Notes: generated from the sequence alone by a model not told the origin. Shown: positions 16,924 to 25,314, counted from the first letter of the stretch. The stretch: 64,000 nt of DNA from CAMPKL01 sp963805925 (GCA_963805925.1 CAWDWB010000003.1:1426001-1490000), one strand, 5' to 3'. Made by a program: numbers and translations.

Positions 16924-17787
16924 ATGCCCTCGTTGATTGATTTCAGGCGGCGCATTCGCTCCGTCAAGAATACGCAGCAGATCACCAAAGCCATGAAGAT
17001 GGTGGCGGCGGCGAAGCTGCGCCGCGCGCAACAGCAAGCCACGCAATCGCGCCCGTATGCGCATTTGCTGGGCGACATGCTGACGAGCGTGGCCGCGGCG
17101 GCGACGGAGGACTGCGATCATCCGTTGTTGGCGCAGCGTCCGGAGAAGAAGATCTTGTTGGTCTTTTTGTCGGGCGAGAAGGGTTTGTGCGGCGCCTTCA
17201 ACGGCCAGTTGTTCCGTGAGGGGCAGGCATTTTTGAAGGCGCACGCAGGCAAGGATATTTCGTTCGAGTTTGTTGGCCGCAAAGGCCGCGACTTCTTCCG
17301 CCGCCGCAAAGTGAAGGAAGCGGGCGAGTGGACGAATGTACTGGTTTCGGTTCAATTCCAAACCGCGCGCAATCTGGCGAAGAAGCTGGCTGATGGTTTC
17401 GCGGCGGGAGAGTATGACGCGGTTTACACGATCTACAGCGAATTCCGCAGCGCTCTCTCGCAAACGCCCATCGCCAAGCGGCTATTGCCGCTCAAGCCGC
17501 ACAACGAAGACGAGTTGCCGGGCATGAAGGAAGAGTTCATCTTCGCGCAGCCCGCGGAAACGATGTTGGCGCGGCTGTTGCCGCGTTATTTAGAGATCGC
17601 GCTTTTTCAAGCGATGCTGGAGTCCGCTGCTTCCGAGCATGCCGCTCGCATGACGGCGATGGACTCGGCGACGCGCAACGCCGGCGAGATGGTCGACCGG
17701 CTCACGCTGACGCTGAACCGCAAGCGGCAAGCCGCGATTACGACCGAGATCATCGAGGTCGTTTCGGGCGCCGCAGCAGCGTCGTAG
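16924..17787 (+). CDS. atpG: ATP synthase F1 gamma subunit
   Basis: 287 residues, central stalk of F1. The family-specific N-terminus is complete (RRRIRSVKNTQQITKAMKMV AAAKLRRAQ). It has the GLCGAFNGQLF motif and a C-terminal helix with ERLTLTLNRKRQ-like sequence (DRLTLTLNRKRQAAITTEI). Its ATG directly follows the atpA TAA. It lies 23 bp upstream of atpD. Confidence 0.98.
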   Translation: MPSLIDFRRRIRSVKNTQQITKAMKMVAAAKLRRAQQQATQSRPYAHLLGDMLTSVAAAATEDCDHPLLAQRPEKKILLVFLSGEKGLCGAFNGQLFREGQAFLKAHAGKDISFEFVGRKGRDFFRRRKVKEAGEWTNVLVSVQFQTARNLAKKLADGFAAGEYDAVYTIYSEFRSALSQTPIAKRLLPLKPHNEDELPGMKEEFIFAQPAETMLARLLPRYLEIALFQAMLESAASEHAARMTAMDSATRNAGEMVDRLTLTLNRKRQAAITTEIIEVVSGAAAAS

Positions 17788-17810
17788 GAAAGATTTACGG
17801 GAAATACACC

Positions 17811-19250
17811 ATGGCTCAAGTTGGGAAAGTCATCCAGATCGCCGGCCCTGCAGTCGACATCCAGTTCGAGAGCGGGCACCTGCCAAATATCTATAACGCG
17901 ATTCGCATTACGAGCGAAGGCTTCGATGTGCCGGAGCCGATCGACGTCATTTGCGAGGTGCAGCAGCACTTAGGCGAAGGGCGCGTGCGTACGGTCGCCA
18001 TGCTAGCGACGGATGGAATGGTACGCGGCATGCCCGCGGTCGATACAGGCGAGCCGATCAGCGTGCCTGTGGGACCTGAGGTGCTGGGCCGCGTGCTGAA
18101 CGTGTTGGGCGAGCCGGTCGACAAGATGGGCCCAGTGAACACGAAGCAACGCTTCCCAATTCACCGTCCTGCGCCTTCGCTAGAAGACCAGTCCACCAAT
18201 CAGGAAATGCTCGAGACGGGCATCAAGGTCATTGACTTGATCCAGCCGTTCTTGAAGGGCGGTAAGATCGGCCTGTTCGGCGGCGCGGGCGTCGGCAAGA
18301 CGGTCACGATCATGGAATTGATCAACAACGTCGCGCTCAAGCATGGCGGCGTTTCGGTGTTCGCGGGCGTCGGCGAACGCACCCGCGAAGGCAACGACCT
18401 GTGGATGGAAATGCAGGAGTCGGGCGTCGTCGACCCCAAGGATTACAAGAAATCAAAGGTCGCCTTGATCTACGGTCAGATGACCGAGCCTCCCGGAGCG
18501 CGTCTGCGCGTCGGGCTGACAGGCCTGACGGTTGCTGAGTATTTCCGCGACGTGGAAGGTCAGGACACGCTGCTGTTCGTGGACAACATTTTCCGCTTCA
18601 CGCAGGCGGGTTCGGAAGTATCGGCCTTGCTGGGCCGCATGCCTTCGGCTGTAGGCTATCAGCCGACGCTGTCGAGCGAGATGGGCGCTCTCGAAGAACG
18701 CATCACCTCGACCAAGAACGGCTCGATCACGTCGGTGCAAGCCGTCTACGTTCCGGCTGACGATTACACGGATCCGGCGCCGGCCACGACCTTCGCTCAC
18801 TTGGACGCGACGACCAACCTGGCGCGCTCGATCGCCGAGCTGGGCATCTTCCCTGCCGTCGATCCGCTGGCGTCGACCTCGCGCATTCTCGACCCGAACA
18901 TCGTCGGCGAGGATCACTACAAGACGGCCCAAGACGTGAAGGGCATCTTGCAGCGCTACAAGGAACTGCAGGACATCATCGCGATTCTGGGCGTCGACGA
19001 GTTGTCGGAAGACGACCGCTTGATTGTGGCACGGGCGCGCAAGATCCAACGCTTCCTTTCGCAGCCGTTCCATGTGGCCGAGCAATTCACCGGTCGCGCC
19101 GGCAAGTATGTCGCCGTGGCGGACACGATTCGCGCCTTCCGCGAAATCGTCGACGGAGTGCACGACAGCTTGCCGGAGCAGGCGTTCTACATGTGCGGCG
19201 GCATTGAAGACGCCATCGCGAACGGCAAGAAACTCGCCGAGGCGGCCTAG
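17811..19250 (+). CDS. atpD: ATP synthase F1 beta subunit
   Basis: 479 residues, the catalytic subunit. Walker A is GGAGVGKTV at about 157-165, the catalytic Glu lies in GVGERTREGNDLW, Walker B in LLFVDNIFRFTQAGSEVSAL, and the ATPase alpha/beta signature is PAVDPLASTSR. All expected catalytic residues are present and length is normal. It is followed by atpC after six bases. Confidence 0.99.
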   Translation: MAQVGKVIQIAGPAVDIQFESGHLPNIYNAIRITSEGFDVPEPIDVICEVQQHLGEGRVRTVAMLATDGMVRGMPAVDTGEPISVPVGPEVLGRVLNVLGEPVDKMGPVNTKQRFPIHRPAPSLEDQSTNQEMLETGIKVIDLIQPFLKGGKIGLFGGAGVGKTVTIMELINNVALKHGGVSVFAGVGERTREGNDLWMEMQESGVVDPKDYKKSKVALIYGQMTEPPGARLRVGLTGLTVAEYFRDVEGQDTLLFVDNIFRFTQAGSEVSALLGRMPSAVGYQPTLSSEMGALEERITSTKNGSITSVQAVYVPADDYTDPAPATTFAHLDATTNLARSIAELGIFPAVDPLASTSRILDPNIVGEDHYKTAQDVKGILQRYKELQDIIAILGVDELSEDDRLIVARARKIQRFLSQPFHVAEQFTGRAGKYVAVADTIRAFREIVDGVHDSLPEQAFYMCGGIEDAIANGKKLAEAA

Positions 19251-19256
19251 AGTTCC

Positions 19257-19670
19257 ATGGCCCCCACCAAGCTCCATCTTGAGGTCGCGTCCCCTGAAGG
19301 ATCCCTCGTCAGCGAAGACGTAGACGACGTCCAAGCCCCCGCCTCGGACGGCTATATCGGCATCTTGCCGGGTCACGCACCGCTGCTGACCGAGCTTGGC
19401 GCGGGCGTGTTGACGTTCACGCAGGCGGGGGTCAGGCGCCATATTGCGCTGGTGGACGGCTTTTTAGAAGCCCAGCCTCACCGTGTTCGAGTGTTGGCGT
19501 CGAGCGCCGCCTGGGTGGATGCCGCGGAAGTCGAGCGCGCGCGTATCGCGCTGCAGCGCGCCAGCGACGTTCTCGCAGAGCATGTGATGGAAGATGAGGT
19601 CGAGGACGCCGAGGCGGCTGTCGCGTCGGCTAAAGCGAAACTGGATGCCTGGGAAAAGTCGCGCGGCTAG
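19257..19670 (+). CDS. atpC: ATP synthase F1 epsilon subunit
   Basis: 137 residues. The N-terminal beta-sandwich begins LHLEVASPEGSLVSEDVDDV and contains the family motif GYIGILPGHAPLLTELGAGVL. It is followed by the two-helix C-terminal domain (EVERARIALQRASDVLAE) that regulates ATPase activity. It is the last gene of the atpHAGDC operon. The F0 genes (atpB, atpE, atpF) must lie elsewhere. No clear intrinsic terminator follows. Confidence 0.97.
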   Translation: MAPTKLHLEVASPEGSLVSEDVDDVQAPASDGYIGILPGHAPLLTELGAGVLTFTQAGVRRHIALVDGFLEAQPHRVRVLASSAAWVDAAEVERARIALQRASDVLAEHVMEDEVEDAEAAVASAKAKLDAWEKSRG

Positions 19671-19710
19671 CGTTGTCCCTCATCCCTTGCCCGCGCCTCA
19701 TGCGACCCAT

Positions 19711-19796
19711 CTCAATCCTCTTGAGACAGAGCTACATGCGAGATGTGCCGGTCTCTTAACCGAACATAACTATTGCAGTCGGCATATTTGAGGCTT
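19711..19796 (+). other. Relic of the Pho promoter region (first copy of a tandem duplication)
   Basis: This stretch aligns with 21529-21614 upstream of the intact receiver gene. Shared sequence includes CTCTTAACCGAAC (here followed by ATAAC), the ATATTTGAGGCTTGCCGG segment, and two CTTAA-type boxes 44 bases apart in both copies. Scattered substitutions show decay. It no longer drives an intact gene and marks the left end of the first copy of the duplicated phosphate locus. Confidence 0.8.
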
Positions 19797-19865
19797 GCCG
19801 GTGCGGCTATGCGGTCGAGTTGACAGTCGATTTTGACTGTGCGCGGCCAGTTCAGTATTGCGGAA
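19797..19865 (+). pseudogene. Relic of a receiver-domain gene (copy of 21640-22056)
   Basis: The sequence GCGGCTATGCGGTCGAGTTG and what follows match 21729-21790 inside the intact receiver gene. The 107 bases that separate promoter and this segment in the intact copy are missing here. The deletion ends sit in a 9-bp direct repeat, GCCGGAGCG, present twice in the intact copy (21615-21623 and 21722-21730) and once here as GCCGGTGCG. Only about 65 bp of the gene survive and no ORF remains. Confidence 0.82.
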
Positions 19866-20083
19866 GGTTCTTGGGGAAGATCTCGAGATCGCTCGCAGGC
19901 AGCCTAGCGGGGCTAGACGGGCCGAAGTTCGGTAGCCCGATCAAGACGGCCTGATGGCCGGGTCGGATCCACTGGCGACGGTCGCTGAGTCATCGTTTTG
20001 GCTCAGGGACCGCGCAAGGCACGGCCTTGGCGATCATGCCCGCGGTACGGCACACCCCCTTGGTGGCGCTGTTCTGCGATAGA
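19866..20083 (+). pseudogene. Relic of a Na/Pi cotransporter gene (copy of 22056-23222)
   Basis: Bases 19866-20047 align with 22537-22717 of the intact transporter, for example CGCAAGGCACGGCCTTGGCG and GGCCGGGTCGGATC. Then 20064-20083 (GCGCTGTTCTGCGATAG) matches the transporter's last codons and stop at 23203-23222. About 480 bp between these parts are gone, as is everything before the first part. Frameshifts and internal stops rule out function. This is a degraded duplicate, not a new gene. Confidence 0.82.
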
Positions 20084-20094
20084 TTCGCTACGAT

Positions 20095-20116
20095 CTTAAT
20101 CGAACCCAAAACGAAG
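20095..20116 (+). promoter_or_regulatory. Tandem 11-bp boxes upstream of porin copy 1
   Basis: CTTAATCGAAC is followed directly by CCAAAACGAAG, two 11-bp direct repeats about 70 bp before the porin start. The same arrangement precedes porin copy 2 (23235-23256), and CTTAAYCG boxes precede the receiver gene. Eleven-base direct repeats are the typical footprint of OmpR/PhoB-family regulators. Assignment to a Pho regulator is inferred from the gene content. Confidence 0.5.
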
Positions 20117-20185
20117 AGTCGCGAAGATACTGCCGGAGGCTCTACGAATTCTCAGCAAATTGACTTCGGGCCGTGAAAAGTGGTG

Positions 20186-21463
20186 ATGACGACCAGTGGG
20201 ATTCGACGCGGAGCCCAGACGCTCGGCTACGCTTTTCTCATGGCTCTGCACGGCATCATCCCGGCTGCGGCCGAGCCTGGATCGGCGCCCTCCCGGCCGC
20301 TAACCGCCGTGCGCGACCACGGAGCCGGGAAACCCAAGAAATGGTTCCGGTATAGTTCATCGGGGTTGCAGTTTGGCTCCGAGGACGGACCGTTCAGCGC
20401 GAAAGTCAATGTTCGCTTGCAACTCCGCTTCACTTCTCCTTTTGAGTCGGCCCCGCGCGAAAAAATCGATCTGGATCAACCGGATGCCGGGAACCTGAGT
20501 TTTCGGCGCGCGCAGTTCAAGATGGAAGGCCACATTGCCGCTCCTTGGATCGAATATAAGTACGAGCACGACCTGGTGGACGGCAATCTGCTCGACTTGC
20601 GGTTTGACGTGGGTCCGGAATGGATGAAGCTCCGCTTCGGGCAGTGGAAAGCCGACTATAGCCGCGAGTGGATGGATTCGTCGGGCAAGCAGCAGTTCGT
20701 CGAACGATCGATCGTGAATCGCGAGTTCACCATAAACCGACAGAAGGGGGTTGAACTGACGGGACGGTTCCTGAAAGGATCCGTTGCCGATTCGCAATAC
20801 TTCGTTGGCGCGTTCACGGGTCACGGGCGCGGAATCTTCCGCGACCGCCGCGTGCCGTCGGATGCGGCGGACGGTTCGCCGATGTGGCTGGCGCGCTATC
20901 AGTGGAATCCCGTGGGCGAGGGCGTGGCGCTTTCTCAGAGCGATTTGGAACGACTCACGACTCCGCGACTCAGTCTCGCTGTAGCGACTACAGGCAATCG
21001 CAGCAGCTACACACGATTCTCTTCAAGCGGCGGCGGCCAAGTGGACGGCTTCCAAGTGGGAGCGCCGGGGCAGTATTCGCTGCGGCAATACTTGGCCGAG
21101 GCGGCCTTCAAGCAGCGCGGCCTCTCATTCCAACAGGAATATCACTGGAAGCGGATCGTCGACAACGTGAACTCGACCGAGACTCACATGCGCGGCAGCT
21201 ACGTACAGGCGGGCTATTTCTTTAACGAGATCTGCAAGAAGATGCCGCCCCAGTTGGAGCTTGCGGGGCGGTATGCTTTCGTCGACCCGAGCACAGGGCG
21301 ATCAAACAATCTAATCCAAGAGACCGCTGTCGTGGCCAACTGGTTCTTAAAGGCACACGCTGACAAGCTTTCCGTGGATGTAAGCCGCTACTCGCTAACG
21401 TTGGCCGACAGTAACCTCGGGTCGCGAGTCGGAGTACGCGTCCAATGGGACGCCACCTTCTAG
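20186..21463 (+). CDS. OprP/OprO-like phosphate-selective porin, copy 1
   Basis: 425 residues, PF07396-type outer-membrane beta-barrel. The N-terminus MTTSGIRRGAQTLGYAFLMA ends a signal peptide near AAAEPGSA. The mature part has alternating strands, with the family motif LSFRRAQFKMEGHIAAPWI and an aromatic C-terminus ending WDATF. It is a close paralogue of the porin at 23323, with a 51-residue run from FKMEGHIAAPWIEYKYEHDL onward identical. GTG codons two triplets upstream are alternative starts. It is the sole surviving gene of the first locus copy; its upstream partners are relics. Confidence 0.9.
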   Translation: MTTSGIRRGAQTLGYAFLMALHGIIPAAAEPGSAPSRPLTAVRDHGAGKPKKWFRYSSSGLQFGSEDGPFSAKVNVRLQLRFTSPFESAPREKIDLDQPDAGNLSFRRAQFKMEGHIAAPWIEYKYEHDLVDGNLLDLRFDVGPEWMKLRFGQWKADYSREWMDSSGKQQFVERSIVNREFTINRQKGVELTGRFLKGSVADSQYFVGAFTGHGRGIFRDRRVPSDAADGSPMWLARYQWNPVGEGVALSQSDLERLTTPRLSLAVATTGNRSSYTRFSSSGGGQVDGFQVGAPGQYSLRQYLAEAAFKQRGLSFQQEYHWKRIVDNVNSTETHMRGSYVQAGYFFNEICKKMPPQLELAGRYAFVDPSTGRSNNLIQETAVVANWFLKAHADKLSVDVSRYSLTLADSNLGSRVGVRVQWDATF

Positions 21464-21477
21464 GCAGCGCCCGCCCG

Positions 21478-21511
21478 TCGGCGTTGAATGCGCCAAGCTT
21501 CGCCTTGACCT
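21478..21511 (-). pseudogene. Relic of the 3' end of phoU
   Basis: About 30 bases after the porin copy 1 stop (GCGTTGAATGCGCCAAGCTT and flanks) match 24629-24659, which encodes the last residues of the intact phoU on the minus strand. It marks where the tandem duplication joined: the ancestral unit ran from the promoter through the porin into the tail of phoU. Confidence 0.7.
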
Positions 21512-21528
21512 AGTCTCACGCGGCTCAT

Positions 21529-21594
21529 CTTAATCGTTTTGTAACAGAGTTACAGTCGAAACTTGCCAGTCTCTTAACCGAACCTAAATATTGC
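21529..21594 (+). promoter_or_regulatory. Putative Pho-type operator/promoter array before the receiver gene
   Basis: The stretch reads as consecutive 11-base units: CTTAATCGTTT, TGTAACAGAGT, TACAGTCGAAA, CTTGCCAGTCT, CTTAACCGAAC. The CTTAAYCG units are exactly 44 bases apart. TGTAACAGAGTTACA (21540-21554) is also a perfect inverted repeat and, on the minus strand, contains CTGTAAC, a Pho-box half-site. The array precedes the receiver, Na/Pi transporter and porin. Phosphate-dependent control is inferred. Confidence 0.5.
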
Positions 21595-21639
21595 GGTCGC
21601 TATATTTGAGGCTTGCCGGAGCGTATTGCCGGCTGGCCC

Positions 21640-22056
21640 ATGTCAGACCAACCGTTTCCGGCCCCGATCCTCGTCGTCGAGGATGAAGGCGATCTTCGCT
21701 CCTTGATTGGCTATAACCTTAGCCGGAGCGGCTATGCGGTCGAGTTGACGGCTGATCTTGACTCTGCGCGGCAAGTTCTGGAGTGCGGAACGCCAAGCCT
21801 GGTCATCCTGGACCTCATGCTGCCCGACGGATCGGGCCTTGAACTGGCCCGGCAGATTCGACAGAGTCCTTTGTCAGCAAGCATCCCTATCCTGTTTGTG
21901 ACCGCGCGTCCGAAAGAGACTTATCTGCGGTCTTACCGTTTTTCGTCCCAGGATGACTACCTGCCGAAGCCGTTCAGCATTCGTGAATTGCTGCGGCGCG
22001 TCCAGGCTCAAGTGAAATTGACGGGCGTCTTGCCCAAGCAAAAGGAATTGACGTAA
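21640..22056 (+). CDS. Stand-alone response-regulator receiver domain
   Basis: 138 residues from the ATG at 21640 (MSDQPFPAPILVVEDEGDLR); an in-frame TTG at 21613 is an alternative. The REC fold is complete: acidic pocket E14/D15, phospho-acceptor D58 in LVILDLMLPDGSG, T88 in LFVTARP, and K110 in DDYLPKPFS. The sequence is closest in style to PhoB/KdpE receivers (SGYAVELTADLDSARQ), but the gene stops where the winged-helix output domain would begin. Its stop overlaps the transporter ATG by one base. It may act by protein contact or as a phosphate sink. No histidine kinase is in this window. Confidence 0.9.
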   Translation: MSDQPFPAPILVVEDEGDLRSLIGYNLSRSGYAVELTADLDSARQVLECGTPSLVILDLMLPDGSGLELARQIRQSPLSASIPILFVTARPKETYLRSYRFSSQDDYLPKPFSIRELLRRVQAQVKLTGVLPKQKELT

Positions 22057-23222
22057 TGAGTACCACCAGCCCCGTAGCCGCCACAACCGCTCGAAACGCC
22101 GGCACGTTGCGGACCTTGGCCGCCGTCGGCAAGGTCGTGGCCATGCTTTTCGCATTCTTAGTGGGCGTACGGGCGTTCGGGGACGGATTCCACCTGTTGG
22201 GCTCCGGAACACTCGACACGTTCTTCCGCGCTACGGAGAACCCCTTCGTGGGACTGATGGTGGGCATTTTGGCGACGACGTTGGTGCAAAGCTCGTCGGT
22301 GACGACGTCGATGGTCGTCGGCATGGTCGCGGCGCCGGAGAATCCGCTGCCTGTGGTGAATGCCATACCGATGATCATGGGCAGCAATATCGGAACGACC
22401 GTCACAAATACGCTCGTGGCGCTGGCGCACATGGGTGAGACGAAGGAGTTTCGCCGCGCCTTTGCGGTGGCTACCTGCCATGACTTTTTTAACTTCATGA
22501 CCGTGGCCATCCTGCTTCCGCTGGAGATCGCTACGGGATTCTTAGGGAATATCTCGGGGCGACTCGCGGGCAGCCTGGCGGGACTGGGCGGGATGAAGTT
22601 CGATAGTCCGGTTAAGGCGGCCATGAAGGCCGGGTCGGATCAACTGGCGACAGTCGCCAAATCGTTTTTTGTCTCGGCCACGGCGCAAGGCACGGCCTTG
22701 GCGATCATGAGCGCGGTAGTGATCATCGGATCGCTGCTGCTGCTGGTGAAGACGTTGCGCAGTTGGTTAGGGCATACGGCGGGGGAGAAGATCGAGCGCG
22801 CGCTGGGCGGCCGGGGCATTACCGCGATGATCGTGGGGATCGCGGTGACGGTCATGGTGCAGTCGAGTTCGGTGACGACATCGTTGCTGATCCCGTTTGC
22901 GGCGGCTGGCGTGCTGACGCTGCGGCAAGCCTTTCCGGTGACTCTGGGAGCGAATATCGGCACGACGGTGACGGCCCTGGCTGCTTCGTTGGCGGTTTCA
23001 GGCGAGAACGCCGCGGCCGGTTGCACGATCGCGATCGTGCACCTGTTGTTCAACGTAATCGGTGTTGCCATGATCTACCCGATACCGGCGATTCGCGAGA
23101 TACCGCTACGGTTGGCGGAACGCTTGGCGGATGTCGCCGCGAGCTCCAAGCCGAAGGCGTTCGCCTATGTCGGCGGGGTGTTCTATGGTGCGCCGGCTTT
23201 AGTAGCGTTGCTTTTGCGATAG
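22056..23222 (+). CDS. Na+/phosphate cotransporter (NptA/PhoU-less type)
   Basis: 388 residues, PF02690 family. It has two inverted-repeat halves, each with the substrate-binding QSSS motif: VQSSSVTTSMVVGMVAA at about 78 and VQSSSVTTSLLIPFAA at about 269. Each half is followed by a GSNIGTTVTN or GANIGTTVTA motif. Multiple hydrophobic helices place it in the inner membrane. It lacks the C-terminal PhoU domain found in YjbB-type members; a separate PhoU is encoded at 24619. It overlaps the receiver gene by one base and lies upstream of the porin, forming a phosphate-uptake unit. Confidence 0.94.
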   Translation: MSTTSPVAATTARNAGTLRTLAAVGKVVAMLFAFLVGVRAFGDGFHLLGSGTLDTFFRATENPFVGLMVGILATTLVQSSSVTTSMVVGMVAAPENPLPVVNAIPMIMGSNIGTTVTNTLVALAHMGETKEFRRAFAVATCHDFFNFMTVAILLPLEIATGFLGNISGRLAGSLAGLGGMKFDSPVKAAMKAGSDQLATVAKSFFVSATAQGTALAIMSAVVIIGSLLLLVKTLRSWLGHTAGEKIERALGGRGITAMIVGIAVTVMVQSSSVTTSLLIPFAAAGVLTLRQAFPVTLGANIGTTVTALAASLAVSGENAAAGCTIAIVHLLFNVIGVAMIYPIPAIREIPLRLAERLADVAASSKPKAFAYVGGVFYGAPALVALLLR

Positions 23223-23234
23223 AACTGAAGTGAC

Positions 23235-23256
23235 CTTAACGAGTTCTTAAACGAAG
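23235..23256 (+). promoter_or_regulatory. Tandem 11-bp boxes upstream of porin copy 2
   Basis: CTTAACGAGTT is immediately followed by CTTAAACGAAG, both starting CTTAA, 67-88 bases before the porin ATG. They lie in the same position as the boxes before porin copy 1. This suggests the porin has its own regulated promoter in addition to read-through from the transporter. Confidence 0.55.
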
Positions 23257-23322
23257 AGTCATCAAGATACCGTTGATCCTTTACCAAATCTAAACAATTG
23301 GCTTCGTACCGTAACAGTAGTG

Positions 23323-24606
23323 ATGACGACTACTGTGATTCGGCGCGGAGCCCAGTTGCTTGGCTGCGCTTATCTCATTGCTCAATTCGGCGTACCGGCC
23401 GCTGCGGAACCAGGATCCGTCGCCGCCGGGCTTGTGGCTGCGGTGCGTCCAAGAGATAGAGGCGAGGATGCCGAGAAGCCCAGCAAGTGGCTTCGTTACG
23501 GCTCCTCGGGACTTCAGCTTGGTTCCGAGGACGGACCTTTCAGCGCGAAGGTCAATGTGCGCTCTCAACTACGATTCACCTCGCCGTTCGAATCGGCGCC
23601 GCGCAAGGAAAGCCATCTCGGTCAGCCGGATGAATCGAACCTGACGTTTCGCCGGGCACGCTTCAAGATGGAAGGCCATATCGCTGCTCCCTGGATCGAA
23701 TACAAGTACGAGCACGACCTGGTGGACGGCAATCTGCTCGACCTGCGCTTCGACGTCGGCCCGGAGTGGATGAAGTTGCGCTTCGGCCAATGGAAGGCCG
23801 ACTACAGCCGCGAGCGAATGGATTCGTCGGGCAAGCAGCAGTTCGTCGAGCGATCGATCGTCAATCGCGAGTTCACGATTGACCGTCAGAAGGGCGTCGA
23901 ACTCACCGGGCGGCTGGCCAAGGGCTCGGTCGCCGACTCGCAGTACTTTGTGGGCGTCTTCACCGGCCAGGGCCGGGGCATCTTCCGCGATCGGCGCGTA
24001 CCGACTGACGCAGCGGACGGCTCGCCAATGTGGCTGGCGAGATATCAGTGGAACCCGATCGGCGGGGGCGTGTCGCTATCCCAAAGCGATTTGGAACGGA
24101 AAAGGGATCCTCGCGTCAGTGTGGCTGTTGCAACATCGGGCAATCGCAGCAGTTACACGCGGTTCTCGTCCAGCGGAGGCGGCCAAATGGATGGATTCCA
24201 GTCTGGAGCGCCTGGACAGTATTCGTTGCGGCAGTGGCTGACTGAGGCGGCCTTCAAGCAACGAGGCTTCTCATTGCAACAAGAGTTCCACTGGAAGCGG
24301 GTGGTTGACAACGTGAACGCGACCGAAACCCACATGCGCGGTAGCTACGTGCAGGCGGGTTATTTTTTCAATGAGCTCTACCGTAAGATTCCGCGCCAGC
24401 TAGAGTTTGCGGGACGGTATGCTTTCGTCGATCCCTCGACGCGACGGTCCAACGATTTCATTCACGAGACGGGAGTCGTCGCCAACTGGTTTTTCAAAGG
24501 ACATGCGGACAAGCTCTCGGTGGACGTCAGCCGTTACTCACTTGCAGCGGTCGAGAATTTCGGGTCGCGAGTCGGTGTGCGCGTCCAATGGGACGCTACG
24601 TTCTAG
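23323..24606 (+). CDS. OprP/OprO-like phosphate-selective porin, copy 2
   Basis: 427 residues; outer-membrane barrel of the OprP family. The signal peptide (MTTTVIRRGAQLLGCAYLIA) ends near AAAEPGS. The core motif LTFRRARFKMEGHIAAPWIE is followed by tandem barrel strands, and the last residue is the aromatic Phe of WDATF, as expected for BAM-dependent folding. Nearly all of the mature sequence matches copy 1; differences cluster at the N-terminus and in some loops (for example around position 275, RKRDPRVS against RLTTPRLS). It ends 12 bases before the convergent phoU stop. Confidence 0.92.
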   Translation: MTTTVIRRGAQLLGCAYLIAQFGVPAAAEPGSVAAGLVAAVRPRDRGEDAEKPSKWLRYGSSGLQLGSEDGPFSAKVNVRSQLRFTSPFESAPRKESHLGQPDESNLTFRRARFKMEGHIAAPWIEYKYEHDLVDGNLLDLRFDVGPEWMKLRFGQWKADYSRERMDSSGKQQFVERSIVNREFTIDRQKGVELTGRLAKGSVADSQYFVGVFTGQGRGIFRDRRVPTDAADGSPMWLARYQWNPIGGGVSLSQSDLERKRDPRVSVAVATSGNRSSYTRFSSSGGGQMDGFQSGAPGQYSLRQWLTEAAFKQRGFSLQQEFHWKRVVDNVNATETHMRGSYVQAGYFFNELYRKIPRQLEFAGRYAFVDPSTRRSNDFIHETGVVANWFFKGHADKLSVDVSRYSLAAVENFGSRVGVRVQWDATF

Positions 24607-24618
24607 GCGCCGCCTAAC

Positions 24619-25314
24619 CTACCGCTCGGCGTTGGATGCGCCGAGCTTCGCCTTCACCTCAGGCAACAGGCTGCGTTTGCCCGTGTAGTCCATGCGGTGC
24701 AGCGGAGTGACGATCGTAGACAGGACATTCATCATGTGAGCGACGATCCGCTGGTAGTACTGCAGACAGAGCACGTGACGGCCAGCGCCGGCTTCGCTGG
24801 ACTCGATGCGGGCGAACAACTCGACGTTGATCCGCTTCCTCAAATCCTTGCCTTCCTCGATTAAGTTGACCGCCTGGAGTTGATCCGACTCCTGAAGGAT
24901 TTTGGCCATTCGCATGCCGATCCTCTCGGCTTCGAGAGCCAGGCCATCGTAGGAGGACGCGTCGGAGGCTGTCGACTTTTCCGCCAGCTTAGCGACGTCT
25001 TTGGCGTAGTCGCCGATCCTCTCGACGTCTTTAACGACGTTCATGAGCGACAGGCAAAAGGGTAGATCGAAACCGTCTTCGCTGGCGACCGCGCGCAGCA
25101 GTGCGTCTTTGCGTATCTGGCGCTGTAACTTGTTGATCTTCTTGTCTTCGGCTGCGATGTCGCGCGGCTCGCCGTGTTTGGGGCCTCGCTGGAAATAGGC
25201 GTCGCCGGCCAACTCGACGAGCTCCGCGCTCTGGCGAATCATTTGATCCAAGTCTTCCCGGAGGCCCTTGCCTGGACCCTGAGAGCGAAAGATTTTCAGC
25301 AGTTCATTCAGCAC
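24619..25314 (-). CDS. phoU: PhoU-domain protein
   Basis: 231 residues, all-helical, with the two PhoU-type three-helix bundles. Conserved pieces are DKKINKLQRQIRKDALLRA and LPFCLSLMNVVKDVERIGDY, the latter carrying the E/D-rich metal-binding helix motif. The C-terminal half has a similar but more diverged bundle. Such proteins restrain phosphate import or modulate the PhoR/PhoB signal. It starts at GTG (25314) after GGAGG. It is convergent with the OprP-like porin, and a Pho-box-like pair lies 30 bases upstream. A DUF47-type protein is an alternative label. Confidence 0.85.
   Translation of the reverse strand: MLNELLKIFRSQGPGKGLREDLDQMIRQSAELVELAGDAYFQRGPKHGEPRDIAAEDKKINKLQRQIRKDALLRAVASEDGFDLPFCLSLMNVVKDVERIGDYAKDVAKLAEKSTASDASSYDGLALEAERIGMRMAKILQESDQLQAVNLIEEGKDLRKRINVELFARIESSEAGAGRHVLCLQYYQRIVAHMMNVLSTIVTPLHRMDYTGKRSLLPEVKAKLGASNAER

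Noticed and set aside
19671..20185. A new small gene between atpC and the porin
   Set aside because: The sequence is explained by relics of the duplicated receiver and transporter genes; frames are short and broken.
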